Part shown: piece by piece, positions 51,721-59,411 of the stretch | How positions within the stretch are numbered: position 1 is the first letter of the stretch | How the letters are laid out: every line of letters begins with the position of its first letter | Source of the DNA: Aeromicrobium sp. CnD17-E | GTDB lineage: Bacteria > Actinomycetota > Actinomycetes > Propionibacteriales > Nocardioidaceae | Assembly: GCF_024124745.1 (NCBI RefSeq) | Contig: NZ_JAMXRU010000002.1 | Coordinates: 1 to 64,000 of the forward strand | DNA length: 64,000 nt | Direction of reading: 5' to 3' | The notes under the pieces: generated by a model | What the model was told of the DNA's origin: nothing | The model's database searches: none | The model's input: the letters and a program-made list of their open reading frames with translations, nothing else | Made by a program: the position numbers and the translations under genes

Positions 51721-51756
51721 CGACGGCCCCGTCCTCCCCCGAGGGCGGGGCCGTCG
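51721..51756 (+). terminator. Terminator after the secreted-protein operon
   Basis: An 11-bp perfect stem (CGACGGCCCCG / CGGGGCCGTCG) around TCCTCCCCCGAGGG lies 12 bases past the stop of the small membrane protein. Confidence 0.75.
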
Positions 51757-51808
51757 GACGTCGAGGAGCAGCCGGTGACCTGGACGTCCCACCCACTACG
51801 CTCGCCGC

Positions 51809-52231
51809 GTGGACACTGCGACGCTGCTCCTGCTCGGCCTCCTCCTCGTGGCGTGCGTCGGCCTCAAGCAGCTGGTCGACATCAAGCGGGCGTCGCGGGC
51901 GGCTGCGAGCAGCGCCTACGTGCAGCGGTACTGGCAGATCGCGGACGATCTGCGTCGGGCCGGCAGCGACCCGCACCGGATCCACGAGGATCCTCGATAC
52001 CTGCAGCTGCTGGACGACGAGCTCGCCGTCGCGGCCATCGGCCTGCTCGACGAGCAACAGTGGGCCACGTGGCACGGCGCCCTCGACGAGGAGCCGGCGC
52101 GGACGAGGGTCGTCGACGCGCTCCAGGTTTACGACCCCGGGACGGTCGGATTCCCCCGCCTGCGCCGCTGCCTCGACCAGCGGCAGCGCGACGGCGCACG
52201 CCACGACATCTCGCGCTGCGCCGGCGCCTGA
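51809..52231 (+). CDS. Membrane-anchored protein of unknown function
   Basis: A 140-residue protein with an N-terminal membrane anchor (TATLLLLGLLLVACVGLKQLV), then a soluble, helical domain with YVQRYWQIADDLRRAGSDPH and ELAVAAIGLLDEQQWATWHG. GTG 51809 with CTACGCTCGCCGC before it looks leaderless. No motif or family recognised; a terminator follows 8 bases after the stop. Confidence 0.6.
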   Translation: MDTATLLLLGLLLVACVGLKQLVDIKRASRAAASSAYVQRYWQIADDLRRAGSDPHRIHEDPRYLQLLDDELAVAAIGLLDEQQWATWHGALDEEPARTRVVDALQVYDPGTVGFPRLRRCLDQRQRDGARHDISRCAGA

Positions 52232-52238
52232 ACGTGCC

Positions 52239-52269
52239 GCGGCCCCGCCCTCGAGGAGGACGGGGCCGC
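52239..52269 (+). terminator. Terminator between the hypothetical gene and the convergent aldo/keto reductase
   Basis: GCGGCCCCG / CGGGGCCGC, a 9-bp perfect stem with a 13-base loop, sited between two convergent stops so it may work in both directions. Confidence 0.7.
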
Positions 52270-52282
52270 GCCAGGCGGTGCG

Positions 52283-53149
52283 TCAGACGTCGAGACCGGA
52301 CTCGATCGTCTTGAGCTCGTCGTCGGTCAGCTCGAGGTCGGCCGCCTCGGCCGAGTTCTTCGCCGACTCCGGACGCGAGGCGCCGGGGATCGGGACCACG
52401 ACGGGCGCCTGCGCGAGGTGCCACGCGAGCGCCACCTGGTGCGGGCTCACGCCCCGCGCGTCGGCCACCTCCTGGAAGGCGGAGTGGTCGGAGCCGAAGT
52501 CGCCGGCCTTCTTGATGCCGCCGAACGGGCTCCACGGCAGGAACGCGACGCCGATCTCGGCGCAGTGGCGAAGCTCGTCACGGCTCGACAGGAACGCCGG
52601 GCTGAACTGGTTCTGCACCGACACGAGCCGCCCGTCGAGCACCTCGTTGGCCTCGTCGATCTGCGCGACCGTGGCGTTGGAGATGCCGGCCTGCTGGATG
52701 ACGCCCTCGTCGAGCAGCTCCTTCAGCGCGCCGATCGACTCCGCGTACGGCACCTCCGGGTCGGGTCGGTGGAACTGGTAGAGACCGATCGACTCGACGC
52801 CGAGGCGCTGCGCCGACGCCTTCGCGGCGTCCTTCAGGTAGTCCGGATGGCCGTTCTGCGTCCACGAGCCGTCGCCCGGACGCAGGTGACCGCCCTTCGT
52901 CGCGACGAGCACGTCCTTGCCGGCCGCGTGGCTCTTCAACGCCTCCGCGATGAGCTCCTCGTTGTGGCCGACCTCGTTCGCGTCGCGGTGGTACGCGTCG
53001 GCGGTGTCGATGAAGGTCACGCCGGCGTCGAGCGAGGCGTGGATCGTGGCGATCGAGCGCTCACGGTCCGGCCGCCCCTCGATGGACATCGGCATGCCGC
53101 CGAGTCCGATCGCGCTGACGGTCACGTTGCCGATGGTGCGCTGCTGCAC
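52283..53149 (-). CDS. Aldo/keto reductase
   Basis: A 288-residue NADPH-dependent (alpha/beta)8 barrel. The catalytic tetrad is visible: D and Y in IDTADAYHRD (about residues 51-60), K in LVATKGGHLRP and H in LYQFHRPDPEVP. The C-terminal coenzyme motif is PVVVPIPGASRPESA. It belongs to the Tas/YdjG-type group of general aldehyde/ketone reductases. The start is ATG 53149 with AGGAGGACC upstream. It is alone; substrates are probably broad. Confidence 0.92.
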   Translation of the reverse strand: MQQRTIGNVTVSAIGLGGMPMSIEGRPDRERSIATIHASLDAGVTFIDTADAYHRDANEVGHNEELIAEALKSHAAGKDVLVATKGGHLRPGDGSWTQNGHPDYLKDAAKASAQRLGVESIGLYQFHRPDPEVPYAESIGALKELLDEGVIQQAGISNATVAQIDEANEVLDGRLVSVQNQFSPAFLSSRDELRHCAEIGVAFLPWSPFGGIKKAGDFGSDHSAFQEVADARGVSPHQVALAWHLAQAPVVVPIPGASRPESAKNSAEAADLELTDDELKTIESGLDV

Positions 53150-53233
53150 TGGGTCCTCCTGAGGTCGATGGAAGTCGTTGAACCTTCACCTTCGACCGTA
53201 CGCCTCGTGCGCGAGCGCGCCAGCCGAGCGACC

Positions 53234-54184
53234 TCAGGAACCCGACACGTCGACGACGTTCAGCAGAGGCTCCCCCGCTGCGATGCGTCGCACCTGCTCG
53301 CGCACCAGTGGGCCGACCCGCTCCATCCGCGTCGCCACCGCGCCGCCGACGTGGGGCGCGACGAGCACGCCCGGCGTGGACCAGAGCGGGTGGTCGTCGG
53401 GCAGCGGCTCGGGGTCGACGACGTCGAGCGCCAGGCGCACGTGGCCGGACTGCGCGTACCGCACGAGCGCGTCGGTGTCGGCGACCTTGCCGCGCGCGAC
53501 GTTCACCAGCAGCGCGCCGTCCTGCATGGCAGCGAGGAAGGCGTCGTCGACGAGGTGGTGCGTCGACTCGCCGTAGGGCACCGCGACGACCACGACGTCG
53601 ACGTCGGCGAGCAGGTCGTGCACCTCGTCGATGCCGTGCACGTGGCCCCGCTCGTCGTCGCGCGCCGACGACGCGACCCGCACGAGGTCGACGCCGAACC
53701 CGTCGAGGCGACGTTCGACCTGGTGGCCGATGCCGCCGACGCCGAGCAGGAGCACCCGCTTGCCGAGCAGCCCGGGGCGCGCCGCGCCCTTGTCCCACCG
53801 GCCCTCCCCTCGGGCGGCGTTGCGGACGAAGTCGTCGAGCCCGCGCAGCGACGCCAGGGTGAGCGCGACCGCCAGCTCGGCGGTCGGCTCCTCGTGCACG
53901 TCGACCGCGTTGCACCAGGTGATGCCGTCGGGCACGTTGCCGATCGCGTCGTCGTAGCCGAGCGACTGCGCCTGCACGGCCTTGATCCGGTCGGCGTCGA
54001 GGACGGACAGGTCGCCGGTGAGCTGGTAGGGACGGACGGCGAGGTCGAGCACCACGTCGGCCGGGGGTGGTCCGGAGAAGTCCCAGACGTGGAGCTCGGC
54101 CGTCCCGTCGGACTCCAGGTCGGCGAACAGGTCGCGGGTCTCGTCGTCGGGGAGGCTCAGCTGCACGGGCATGGGTCCGATCAT
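53234..54184 (-). CDS. D-isomer-specific 2-hydroxyacid dehydrogenase
   Basis: A 316-residue NAD-dependent dehydrogenase. The Rossmann motif is VLLLGVGGIGHQVERRL (about residues 144-160). The catalytic R, E and H are in LVNVARGKV, DVVDPEPLPDDHPLW and LVAPHVGGA. The N-terminal substrate domain is rather short and diverged (ETRDLFADLESDGTAELHVW). ATG 54184 is preferred for GAGGG upstream; 54172 is possible. A glyoxylate/hydroxypyruvate-type reductase is the closest general description. Divergent from the DUF1232 gene. Confidence 0.9.
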   Translation of the reverse strand: MIGPMPVQLSLPDDETRDLFADLESDGTAELHVWDFSGPPPADVVLDLAVRPYQLTGDLSVLDADRIKAVQAQSLGYDDAIGNVPDGITWCNAVDVHEEPTAELAVALTLASLRGLDDFVRNAARGEGRWDKGAARPGLLGKRVLLLGVGGIGHQVERRLDGFGVDLVRVASSARDDERGHVHGIDEVHDLLADVDVVVVAVPYGESTHHLVDDAFLAAMQDGALLVNVARGKVADTDALVRYAQSGHVRLALDVVDPEPLPDDHPLWSTPGVLVAPHVGGAVATRMERVGPLVREQVRRIAAGEPLLNVVDVSGS

Positions 54185-54237
54185 GCCGGTCCCTCGCCGA
54201 CGTGCACGCCGTCGGTACGCGCACCTACCGTGGCTGC

Positions 54238-54663
54238 ATGAGCACCTGGAGCGTCGTCGCGGCCGTCGTCGGCGGCCTCGTGCTGCTCTGGGCGGTCCTC
54301 GTCGGGCTGCTGTGGGTCGCGGCGCGGCGCACGTCGCAGCGGGTCGACCTGCGCGACCTGCTGCGCCTCGTGCCCGACCTCGTCCGCCTCACGCACCGCC
54401 TCGCCCGCGACCCGTCCCTGCCGCGCGGCGTGCGGGTGCGGCTCGTGGCCCTGCTCCTCTACCTCGCCCTCCCCCTCGACCTCGTCCCCGACGTCGTCCC
54501 GGTGGTCGGGTACGCCGACGACGTGGTCGTGGTCGCGCTGGTGCTGCGGTCGGTGGTGCGGCGCGCCGGGCCCGAGGCCATCGAGCGCCACTGGCCGGGC
54601 ACCGACGTCGGGCTCGCCGCCGTCCTGCGCCTGGCCGGCGTCACGTCGGGGGCTGCGTCGTGA
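54238..54663 (+). CDS. DUF1232 (YkvA-like) membrane protein
   Basis: A 141-residue protein: N-terminal transmembrane helix (VVAAVVGGLVLLWAVLVGLLWV), then the DUF1232 core ALLLYLALPLDLVPDVVPVVGYADDVVVV (in two stretches, about residues 78-106), whose PLDLVPD and GYADD are the family hallmarks. Role unknown in all members I know. The stop overlaps the GTG of the DksA-like gene by four bases, so the pair is translationally coupled. Confidence 0.82.
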   Translation: MSTWSVVAAVVGGLVLLWAVLVGLLWVAARRTSQRVDLRDLLRLVPDLVRLTHRLARDPSLPRGVRVRLVALLLYLALPLDLVPDVVPVVGYADDVVVVALVLRSVVRRAGPEAIERHWPGTDVGLAAVLRLAGVTSGAAS

Positions 54664-55004
54664 CCGACGCGGGAGCACGTCTGGAGGAGGAGCGTCGACG
54701 CCTGCTTGCGTCGATCACGTCGCGCGACGCCGACGTCGCCGGCATCGTCGCCGCCCGCGAGGGGTCGAACGTCGACGACGAGCACGACCCGGAGGGAGCC
54801 ACCATCGCCTTCGAACGGTCGCAGGCCGACCACGCCGCCGACAGCGCCCGTCGCCGGCTCGCGGCCGTCGAGTCGGCGCTGCGCCGCATCGAGGACGGCA
54901 CCTACGGCGTCTGCGAGGTGTGCGGTCGCCCGATCGGCGAGGGTCGGCTCGAGGCCCTCCCGGCCACCACCCTCTGCGTCGTCTGCGCGTCCCGGCCCCG
55001 CTGA
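54660..55004 (+). CDS. DksA/TraR-type C4 zinc-finger protein
   Basis: A 114-residue protein: an N-terminal coiled-coil (LEEERRRLLASITSRDADVAG; SARRRLAAVESALRRIEDG) and a C-terminal four-cysteine zinc finger CEVCGRPIGEGRLEAL...CVVC. Such proteins bind the RNA polymerase secondary channel in the DksA/TraR manner. The DXXDXA tip of true DksA is replaced by DDEHDPEGA. GTG 54660 overlaps DUF1232. Its TGA stop (55002-55004) lies inside the left arm of a 33-bp palindromic repeat. Confidence 0.85.
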   Translation: MTDAGARLEEERRRLLASITSRDADVAGIVAAREGSNVDDEHDPEGATIAFERSQADHAADSARRRLAAVESALRRIEDGTYGVCEVCGRPIGEGRLEALPATTLCVVCASRPR

Positions 55005-55064
55005 GTGTGACGTTGGGGGCCCAGATCGCGTCGATCTGGGCCCCCAACGTCACACTCAGCGGGG
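54996..55064. repeat. Long palindromic repeat, copy 1 (bidirectional terminator-like)
   Basis: A perfect 33-bp inverted repeat with a 3-base loop (CGT). The arm core is GCTGAGTGTGACGTT, then GGGGGCCCAGATCG. It carries the stop codons of both converging genes (DksA-like TGA at 55002-55004; LysR TGA at 55056-55058 on the minus strand). Copy 2 is at 58326-58402. It would form a very stable hairpin on either strand. Confidence 0.85.
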
Positions 55065-55970
55065 TGGGGGGCTACTGCCCGCGGCCGCAGCACTGCGCAA
55101 CGCCGACACGACGACCGACAGCACCCCCTGACGGTGGGCGTCCACTCGGACGTGGGCGGTCACGCGCCGCGCGACCGCGGGCCTGACCACCCGCCGGACC
55201 TCGAGCCCCGGGGGCCTGCCTGTCAGGGCCAGGTCGGGGATCACCGTCACGCCGAGTCCCGATGCGACCAGGGCGAGGGCGGCGTGGTGGTCGTCGAGCC
55301 GGGCGGCGAAGAAGGGAGAGAACCCCGCGGCACCACAGGCGTCCCGGATGATCCGACCCGTGGGGCTGTCGTAGATGTCGTGGTCCACCCACGCCTCGTC
55401 CCGCAGCTCCGCCATCGGCACCTCGTCCCAGGACGCCAACGCGTGCCCTGCAGGAAGCACGACGCTGAACTCGTCGAAGGCCAGCACGTGCCGTCGGTAG
55501 CCCTCGTGGTGCAGCTCTCGTCCGTCGAGCGGCTCGGTCTGGACGATCACGTCGGGCGGTCGCCGCCCCCGACCGTCGTGGGGCTCGTTGAGGCTGACCT
55601 CGAGCGTGGTCCGGGGGTGCTGCTGCGCCAGCGCCGTCGCGACGGCCGGGATCCACGCCTGCGCCACCGAGGCGAAGCAGGCGATCGCCACCCCCTCGAC
55701 ACGACCTTCCCGCAGGTCCAGGGCGACCCTGTCGAGCCGCTCCAGATCGGCCAGGACCGGCGCCGCACGCTCGACCAGGTGCAGTGCAGCCGCGGTCGGG
55801 ACGATGCCTCGGCCCTGCTTCTCGAAGAGGACGAGGCCGCTCTCGCGAGCCAGCAGAGCGACGTGCTGGCTGACCGTCGCGGGTGCGTAGCTCAAGTTTC
55901 GCGCTGCGGCGCTGACCGAGCCCGCCGCCACGACCGCCTGGAGCACTCGGAGTCGTTGCACGTTGAGCAC
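55056..55970 (-). CDS. LysR-family transcriptional regulator
   Basis: A 304-residue regulator. The winged helix-turn-helix is LRVLQAVVAAGSVSAAARNL...APATVSQHVALL (about residues 7-48); the C-terminal periplasmic-binding-like effector domain runs to about 290 (SLGVTV-like GLGVTVIPDLAL). GTG 55970 chosen; the longer frame adds basic non-conserved residues. It is divergent from the lysE gene, the classic LysR-exporter arrangement, so it probably activates that exporter on amino-acid excess. Its stop lies in the palindromic repeat. Confidence 0.88.
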   Translation of the reverse strand: MLNVQRLRVLQAVVAAGSVSAAARNLSYAPATVSQHVALLARESGLVLFEKQGRGIVPTAAALHLVERAAPVLADLERLDRVALDLREGRVEGVAIACFASVAQAWIPAVATALAQQHPRTTLEVSLNEPHDGRGRRPPDVIVQTEPLDGRELHHEGYRRHVLAFDEFSVVLPAGHALASWDEVPMAELRDEAWVDHDIYDSPTGRIIRDACGAAGFSPFFAARLDDHHAALALVASGLGVTVIPDLALTGRPPGLEVRRVVRPAVARRVTAHVRVDAHRQGVLSVVVSALRSAAAAGSSPPPR

Positions 55971-56075
55971 ACGACCATCGTACGGCCAAGACGAACGTTT
56001 CCACGTTTTCTTCTGCTTGTCTCGACGCGTTCTCTTCCGGAGACTCGTGACCACGACCCGGCCGAGGAGGAACGT

Positions 56076-56756
56076 GTGACCAGCAGTGAGCTGCTCCCCA
56101 TCGTCGGCTTCGCCGCGGTCCTCGCGGTCACACCAGGACCGGACACGTTGCTCTCCCTGCGCTACGGCCTCCTCGGCCGTCGGGCAGGCGTGGCCGCGGC
56201 GACAGGCACCTCGCTCGCCCTATTCGCGTGGGCCGCACTCGCCGGGACCGGCGTGGCCGCGACGCTGCGCGCCTCGCCCACGCTCTACGAGTCGCTCAAG
56301 GTCGTCGGCGGCGCCTACCTGGCGTACCTCGGCGTCCGCACCCTGCACGACGCGCGGGCGAGCACGCCAGCCGTCACCCCGCGGCCCGACGGGGACGGTG
56401 ACCTTTCGGCGCGCGACACCCTGACACGTCGTGGGACGCGGACCGGTCGCGCGTTCATGACCGGCGTGCTCACGTGTCTCACCAACCCCAAGACCGGCCT
56501 GTTCTTCGTCGCGCTGCTGCCTCAGCTCGCGCCTCCGCACGCGAGCGTCGGCTTCATCGTCCTCGGTCTCGGCGGCGTGGTGGCCCTCGTGGTCTACGCG
56601 TACCTCCTCCTGGTCGCCGTCTCCGCCGACGCCGTCCAGCGCCATCCCTCCGCCCCTCGACTCACGAAGGCCCTCGAGACGATCAGCGGCGTCGCCCTCC
56701 TCGGCATCGGGCTCGTCACCGGCGCGAGCGCCGCCGTCCAGCTCCTGACGACCTGA
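56076..56756 (+). CDS. LysE-family amino-acid exporter
   Basis: A 226-residue, six-helix membrane exporter. The N-terminal signature is AVLAVTPGPDTLLSLRYGLLGRRAG (in part, about residues 12-30); the mid-protein GVLTCLTNPKTGLFFVALLPQ (about 130-150) carries the conserved NPK. RhtB/LysE members export basic amino acids, homoserine or threonine. GTG 56076 follows GAGGAGG. It is divergent from lysR and 27 bases before the radical-SAM gene, so the two may be one transcript. Confidence 0.9.
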   Translation: MTSSELLPIVGFAAVLAVTPGPDTLLSLRYGLLGRRAGVAAATGTSLALFAWAALAGTGVAATLRASPTLYESLKVVGGAYLAYLGVRTLHDARASTPAVTPRPDGDGDLSARDTLTRRGTRTGRAFMTGVLTCLTNPKTGLFFVALLPQLAPPHASVGFIVLGLGGVVALVVYAYLLLVAVSADAVQRHPSAPRLTKALETISGVALLGIGLVTGASAAVQLLTT

Positions 56757-56783
56757 CCGCACACCGACCCTCGGGGGAACACC

Positions 56784-58298
56784 ATGCACAGCATCCACAA
56801 GGTCCTGCTCGTGAACGCCGGCACGGACGAGCACGTCAGCTCGATCGCCAACGACGGCACGTTCCCCGCGCTCGGCGTGGTCTCGCTCGCCACGGCGCTG
56901 CGTGTCCACCTGCCCGAGCTCGACGTCCTGGCCGTCGACGGCCAGGTCACGCCGATGGCCGAGCTCCTCGACCTCGTCGACACCTACCGACCCGACCTGC
57001 TCGGCGTGAGCGCGCTCAGCACGTCCTACCGGAGCTCGATCCGCCTGATCGAGGCCGCGCGCGACGTCGACGCCGTCACCGTCCTCGGCAACGACCAGGC
57101 AGCCGCCAAGGCCGAGCAGATCCTGCGGCACCAGCCCGCCGTCGACTACGTGTGCTCAGCCGACGTCGGAGAGTTCGCGCTGATCGCCCTCGTGCGACAC
57201 CTGCGAGGCGAGGTACCGGTCGAGACCGTCCCTCGGCTCCGGTGGAGGGACGGCGCGACGGTGCGGCGCACGGAGGGCGTCGAGATTCCTGACGAGTCGG
57301 AGCGGGGTGGCGCCATCCAGCGTCACGTCCTGGACGCGATCCCGATCCCGGACCGCACCCTCATGCCCCGGTCGAACTGGGACCGCTACCTCGCGAACTA
57401 CCTCGAGCGCTACGGCCGGCTGCACGCGGACGAGACCATCACCGGTGTGACGACCATGAACCGCGCCCGGGGGTGCGCCCGTGTCCGTCACCCGTGCCAC
57501 TTCTGCGGCGTCGCGGACCTGACCCTCCGCTTCTCCTCGGCGGAGATGTTCTGGGAGGACGTCCGACGGGCGCAGGACCAGGTCGGCGCGAGCATCTTCT
57601 ACGAGGCGTTCGACAGCATGAGCAGCGCCCCGCGGTGGCTCGAGGAGCTGGCCGCCGCGAAGCCCGACGACGTGGGAGAGCCGCGCTTCTTCGTCTACAC
57701 CCAGGCGTCGGAGACGACCCCGCGCCTGATCGACCTGTACCGACGGATCGGCGTCTACCGGGTCAACATGGGCCTGGAGTCGGGCGACAGCCGGATGCTG
57801 AAGCTGCTGAAGGGGCCGCGCGACAGCCTCGAGAGCAACCAACGTGCCGCGATGCTGCTGAAGGAGGCCGGGATGCCGATCTACGGCTCCTTGGTCCTCG
57901 GTGGTCCCGACGAGACCACCGAGAGCCTCGAACGCACCGTGGACTTCGCTCGGTGGCTCATCGACAACGACATGATGGCCGCGCTGGAGGCTCAGCCGCT
58001 GTACCCGGAGTTCACCGCGCTCACGGGCACGTGGCTGATGAACCCGTCCGTCGCGCACGCCGCAGCACGCGAGAAGGGGTTCACGATCCGTCGGCCAGAC
58101 CTGCTCGAGACGATGCCCGCCAAGTACGGACCGATCGACCTGGTCGACTTCGACGAGGCGTCGATGGACTGGAACGCGATCTTCTCCGCGGCGAGCTGGG
58201 ACGAGGTGACGTCGGCCGCGGTGGAGATCCGCGACTACGCCCGGACCCACAACACGGCCTACGGGTCGGCCTTCGCGTCGAAGGAGGTCGTCGCCTAG
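56784..58298 (+). CDS. B12-binding-type radical-SAM protein with unusual CX6CX2C motif
   Basis: A 504-residue protein. Residues about 1-150 form a cobalamin-binding-like Rossmann domain (VLLVNAGTDEHVSS, PDLLGVSALSTSYRSSI) without DxHxxG. The radical-SAM domain begins with CARVRHPCHFC: cysteines 231, 238 and 241, spaced CX6CX2C rather than CX3CX2C, followed by GVYRVNMGLESGDSRMLKLL and GSLVLGGPDETTESL. It therefore resembles B12-dependent radical-SAM methyltransferases, though the cluster loop is longer than usual. No precursor peptide is visible. Possible co-transcription with lysE. Confidence 0.82.
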   Translation: MHSIHKVLLVNAGTDEHVSSIANDGTFPALGVVSLATALRVHLPELDVLAVDGQVTPMAELLDLVDTYRPDLLGVSALSTSYRSSIRLIEAARDVDAVTVLGNDQAAAKAEQILRHQPAVDYVCSADVGEFALIALVRHLRGEVPVETVPRLRWRDGATVRRTEGVEIPDESERGGAIQRHVLDAIPIPDRTLMPRSNWDRYLANYLERYGRLHADETITGVTTMNRARGCARVRHPCHFCGVADLTLRFSSAEMFWEDVRRAQDQVGASIFYEAFDSMSSAPRWLEELAAAKPDDVGEPRFFVYTQASETTPRLIDLYRRIGVYRVNMGLESGDSRMLKLLKGPRDSLESNQRAAMLLKEAGMPIYGSLVLGGPDETTESLERTVDFARWLIDNDMMAALEAQPLYPEFTALTGTWLMNPSVAHAAAREKGFTIRRPDLLETMPAKYGPIDLVDFDEASMDWNAIFSAASWDEVTSAAVEIRDYARTHNTAYGSAFASKEVVA

Positions 58299-58325
58299 GC
58301 CGTGCGGCCGTCGGACCCTGCGCAC

Positions 58326-58402
58326 CCCCACCCGCTGAGTGTGACGTTTGGGGCCCCGATCGACGCGATCGGGGCCCCAAACGTCACACTCAGCGGGTGG
58401 GG
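58326..58402. repeat. Long palindromic repeat, copy 2
   Basis: A perfect 37-bp inverted repeat with loop ACG, between the convergent radical-SAM and ppx genes. It shares the outer arm GCTGAGTGTGACGTT with copy 1 (54996-55064). The inner arm differs (TGGGGCCCCGATCG against GGGGGCCCAGATCG) and each difference is matched on the other arm, so pairing is kept. Confidence 0.85.
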
Positions 58403-58417
58403 TCGGCGGGGTGGGGG

Positions 58418-59344
58418 CTACGCCGAGCGCTGCGCCGCGCCCCAGGCGATGCCGTCGAGGATGTCGTGCTCGCTCACCAGCACCTCGTCGGTGGCGAGGG
58501 GGACGGAGCCGAGGACGGCGTCGAGGATCATCGCGCCCGCGCCGATCACGTCGGCGCGACCCGGGTGCATGAACGGCAGGGCGCGGCGGTCCGCCACCGA
58601 CATCCGCAGCAGCGACAGGCAGGCGGTGCGGACGTCGTCGACCGCGATGCGGGCGCCGTGGATCTGCGAGGAGTCGTACGACGGGAGCTCCAGGGCGTGG
58701 GCCGCGACCGTCGTGATGGTGCCCGCCACCCCCACAAGGGTGCTCACCGGGTCGAGCCCGGACAGCCGGGGCGTCAGCACGTCGTCGAGGTAGGACTCGA
58801 GCGCGGTCACCTCGTCGATCGAGGCGGGGTCGCTGCGCAGGAACCGCTCGGTGAGTCGCACCGAGCCGACGTCGAAGGAGTGCGACCAGCCGACGTCGCC
58901 GTCGGCGCCGACCACCAGCTCCGTCGAGCCGCCGCCGATGTCGACGACCAGGGCCGGTCCCGACACCGAGCGCGTCGCCCCGAGGAACGAGGCGCGGGCC
59001 TCCTCCTCGCCCGACAGCACCTCGAGGTCGATGCCGAGCACCGACCGCACGCCGTCGCTCAGCTCGTCGGCGTTCGACGCGTCGCGGGCGGCCGACGTCG
59101 CGCAGAAGCGCACCCGCTCGGCGCCCAGCACCGTGGCCAGCTCGCCGAACTCGCGGGTGACCGCGAGCGTGCGCTCCAGCGCGTCGGGGTGGAAACGACC
59201 GGTCTCGTCGACGCCCTGCCCGAGGCGGACGACCCGCATCTCGCGCACGACGTCGCGCTTCTGGTCGCCACGCACGTCGGTGACGAGCAGGCGCAACGAG
59301 TTCGTCCCACAGTCCATCGCGGCCACGCGGAGGGCATCCGGCAT
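58418..59344 (-). CDS. ppx: Exopolyphosphatase / pppGpp phosphohydrolase family (Ppx/GppA)
   Basis: A 308-residue actin/Hsp70-fold phosphatase. Motifs are AAMDCGTNSLRLLVTD (phosphate 1, about residues 8-23), FCATSAARDASN, the acidic EVLSGEEEA, VVDIGGGSTELVVG (phosphate 2, about 130-143) and GVAGTITTVAA. It lacks the C-terminal HD-like domain of E. coli Ppx, as usual in actinobacteria (compare M. tuberculosis Rv1026). It normally follows DUF501; here dctA/dcuSR lies between them. Confidence 0.93.
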   Translation of the reverse strand: MPDALRVAAMDCGTNSLRLLVTDVRGDQKRDVVREMRVVRLGQGVDETGRFHPDALERTLAVTREFGELATVLGAERVRFCATSAARDASNADELSDGVRSVLGIDLEVLSGEEEARASFLGATRSVSGPALVVDIGGGSTELVVGADGDVGWSHSFDVGSVRLTERFLRSDPASIDEVTALESYLDDVLTPRLSGLDPVSTLVGVAGTITTVAAHALELPSYDSSQIHGARIAVDDVRTACLSLLRMSVADRRALPFMHPGRADVIGAGAMILDAVLGSVPLATDEVLVSEHDILDGIAWGAAQRSA

Positions 59345-59363
59345 GCCCCGACCCTACCGACGA

Positions 59364-59394
59364 CACAGGGCCCGGACGGTGTCCGGGCCCTGTG
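59364..59394 (-). terminator. Terminator of dctA
   Basis: A perfect 14-bp stem (CACAGGGCCCGGAC / GTCCGGGCCCTGTG) with a three-base loop lies 18 bases beyond the dctA stop and before the ppx start on the same strand, separating the two transcripts. Confidence 0.85.
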
Positions 59395-59411
59395 GGTCGT
59401 CCCACGTCGCG

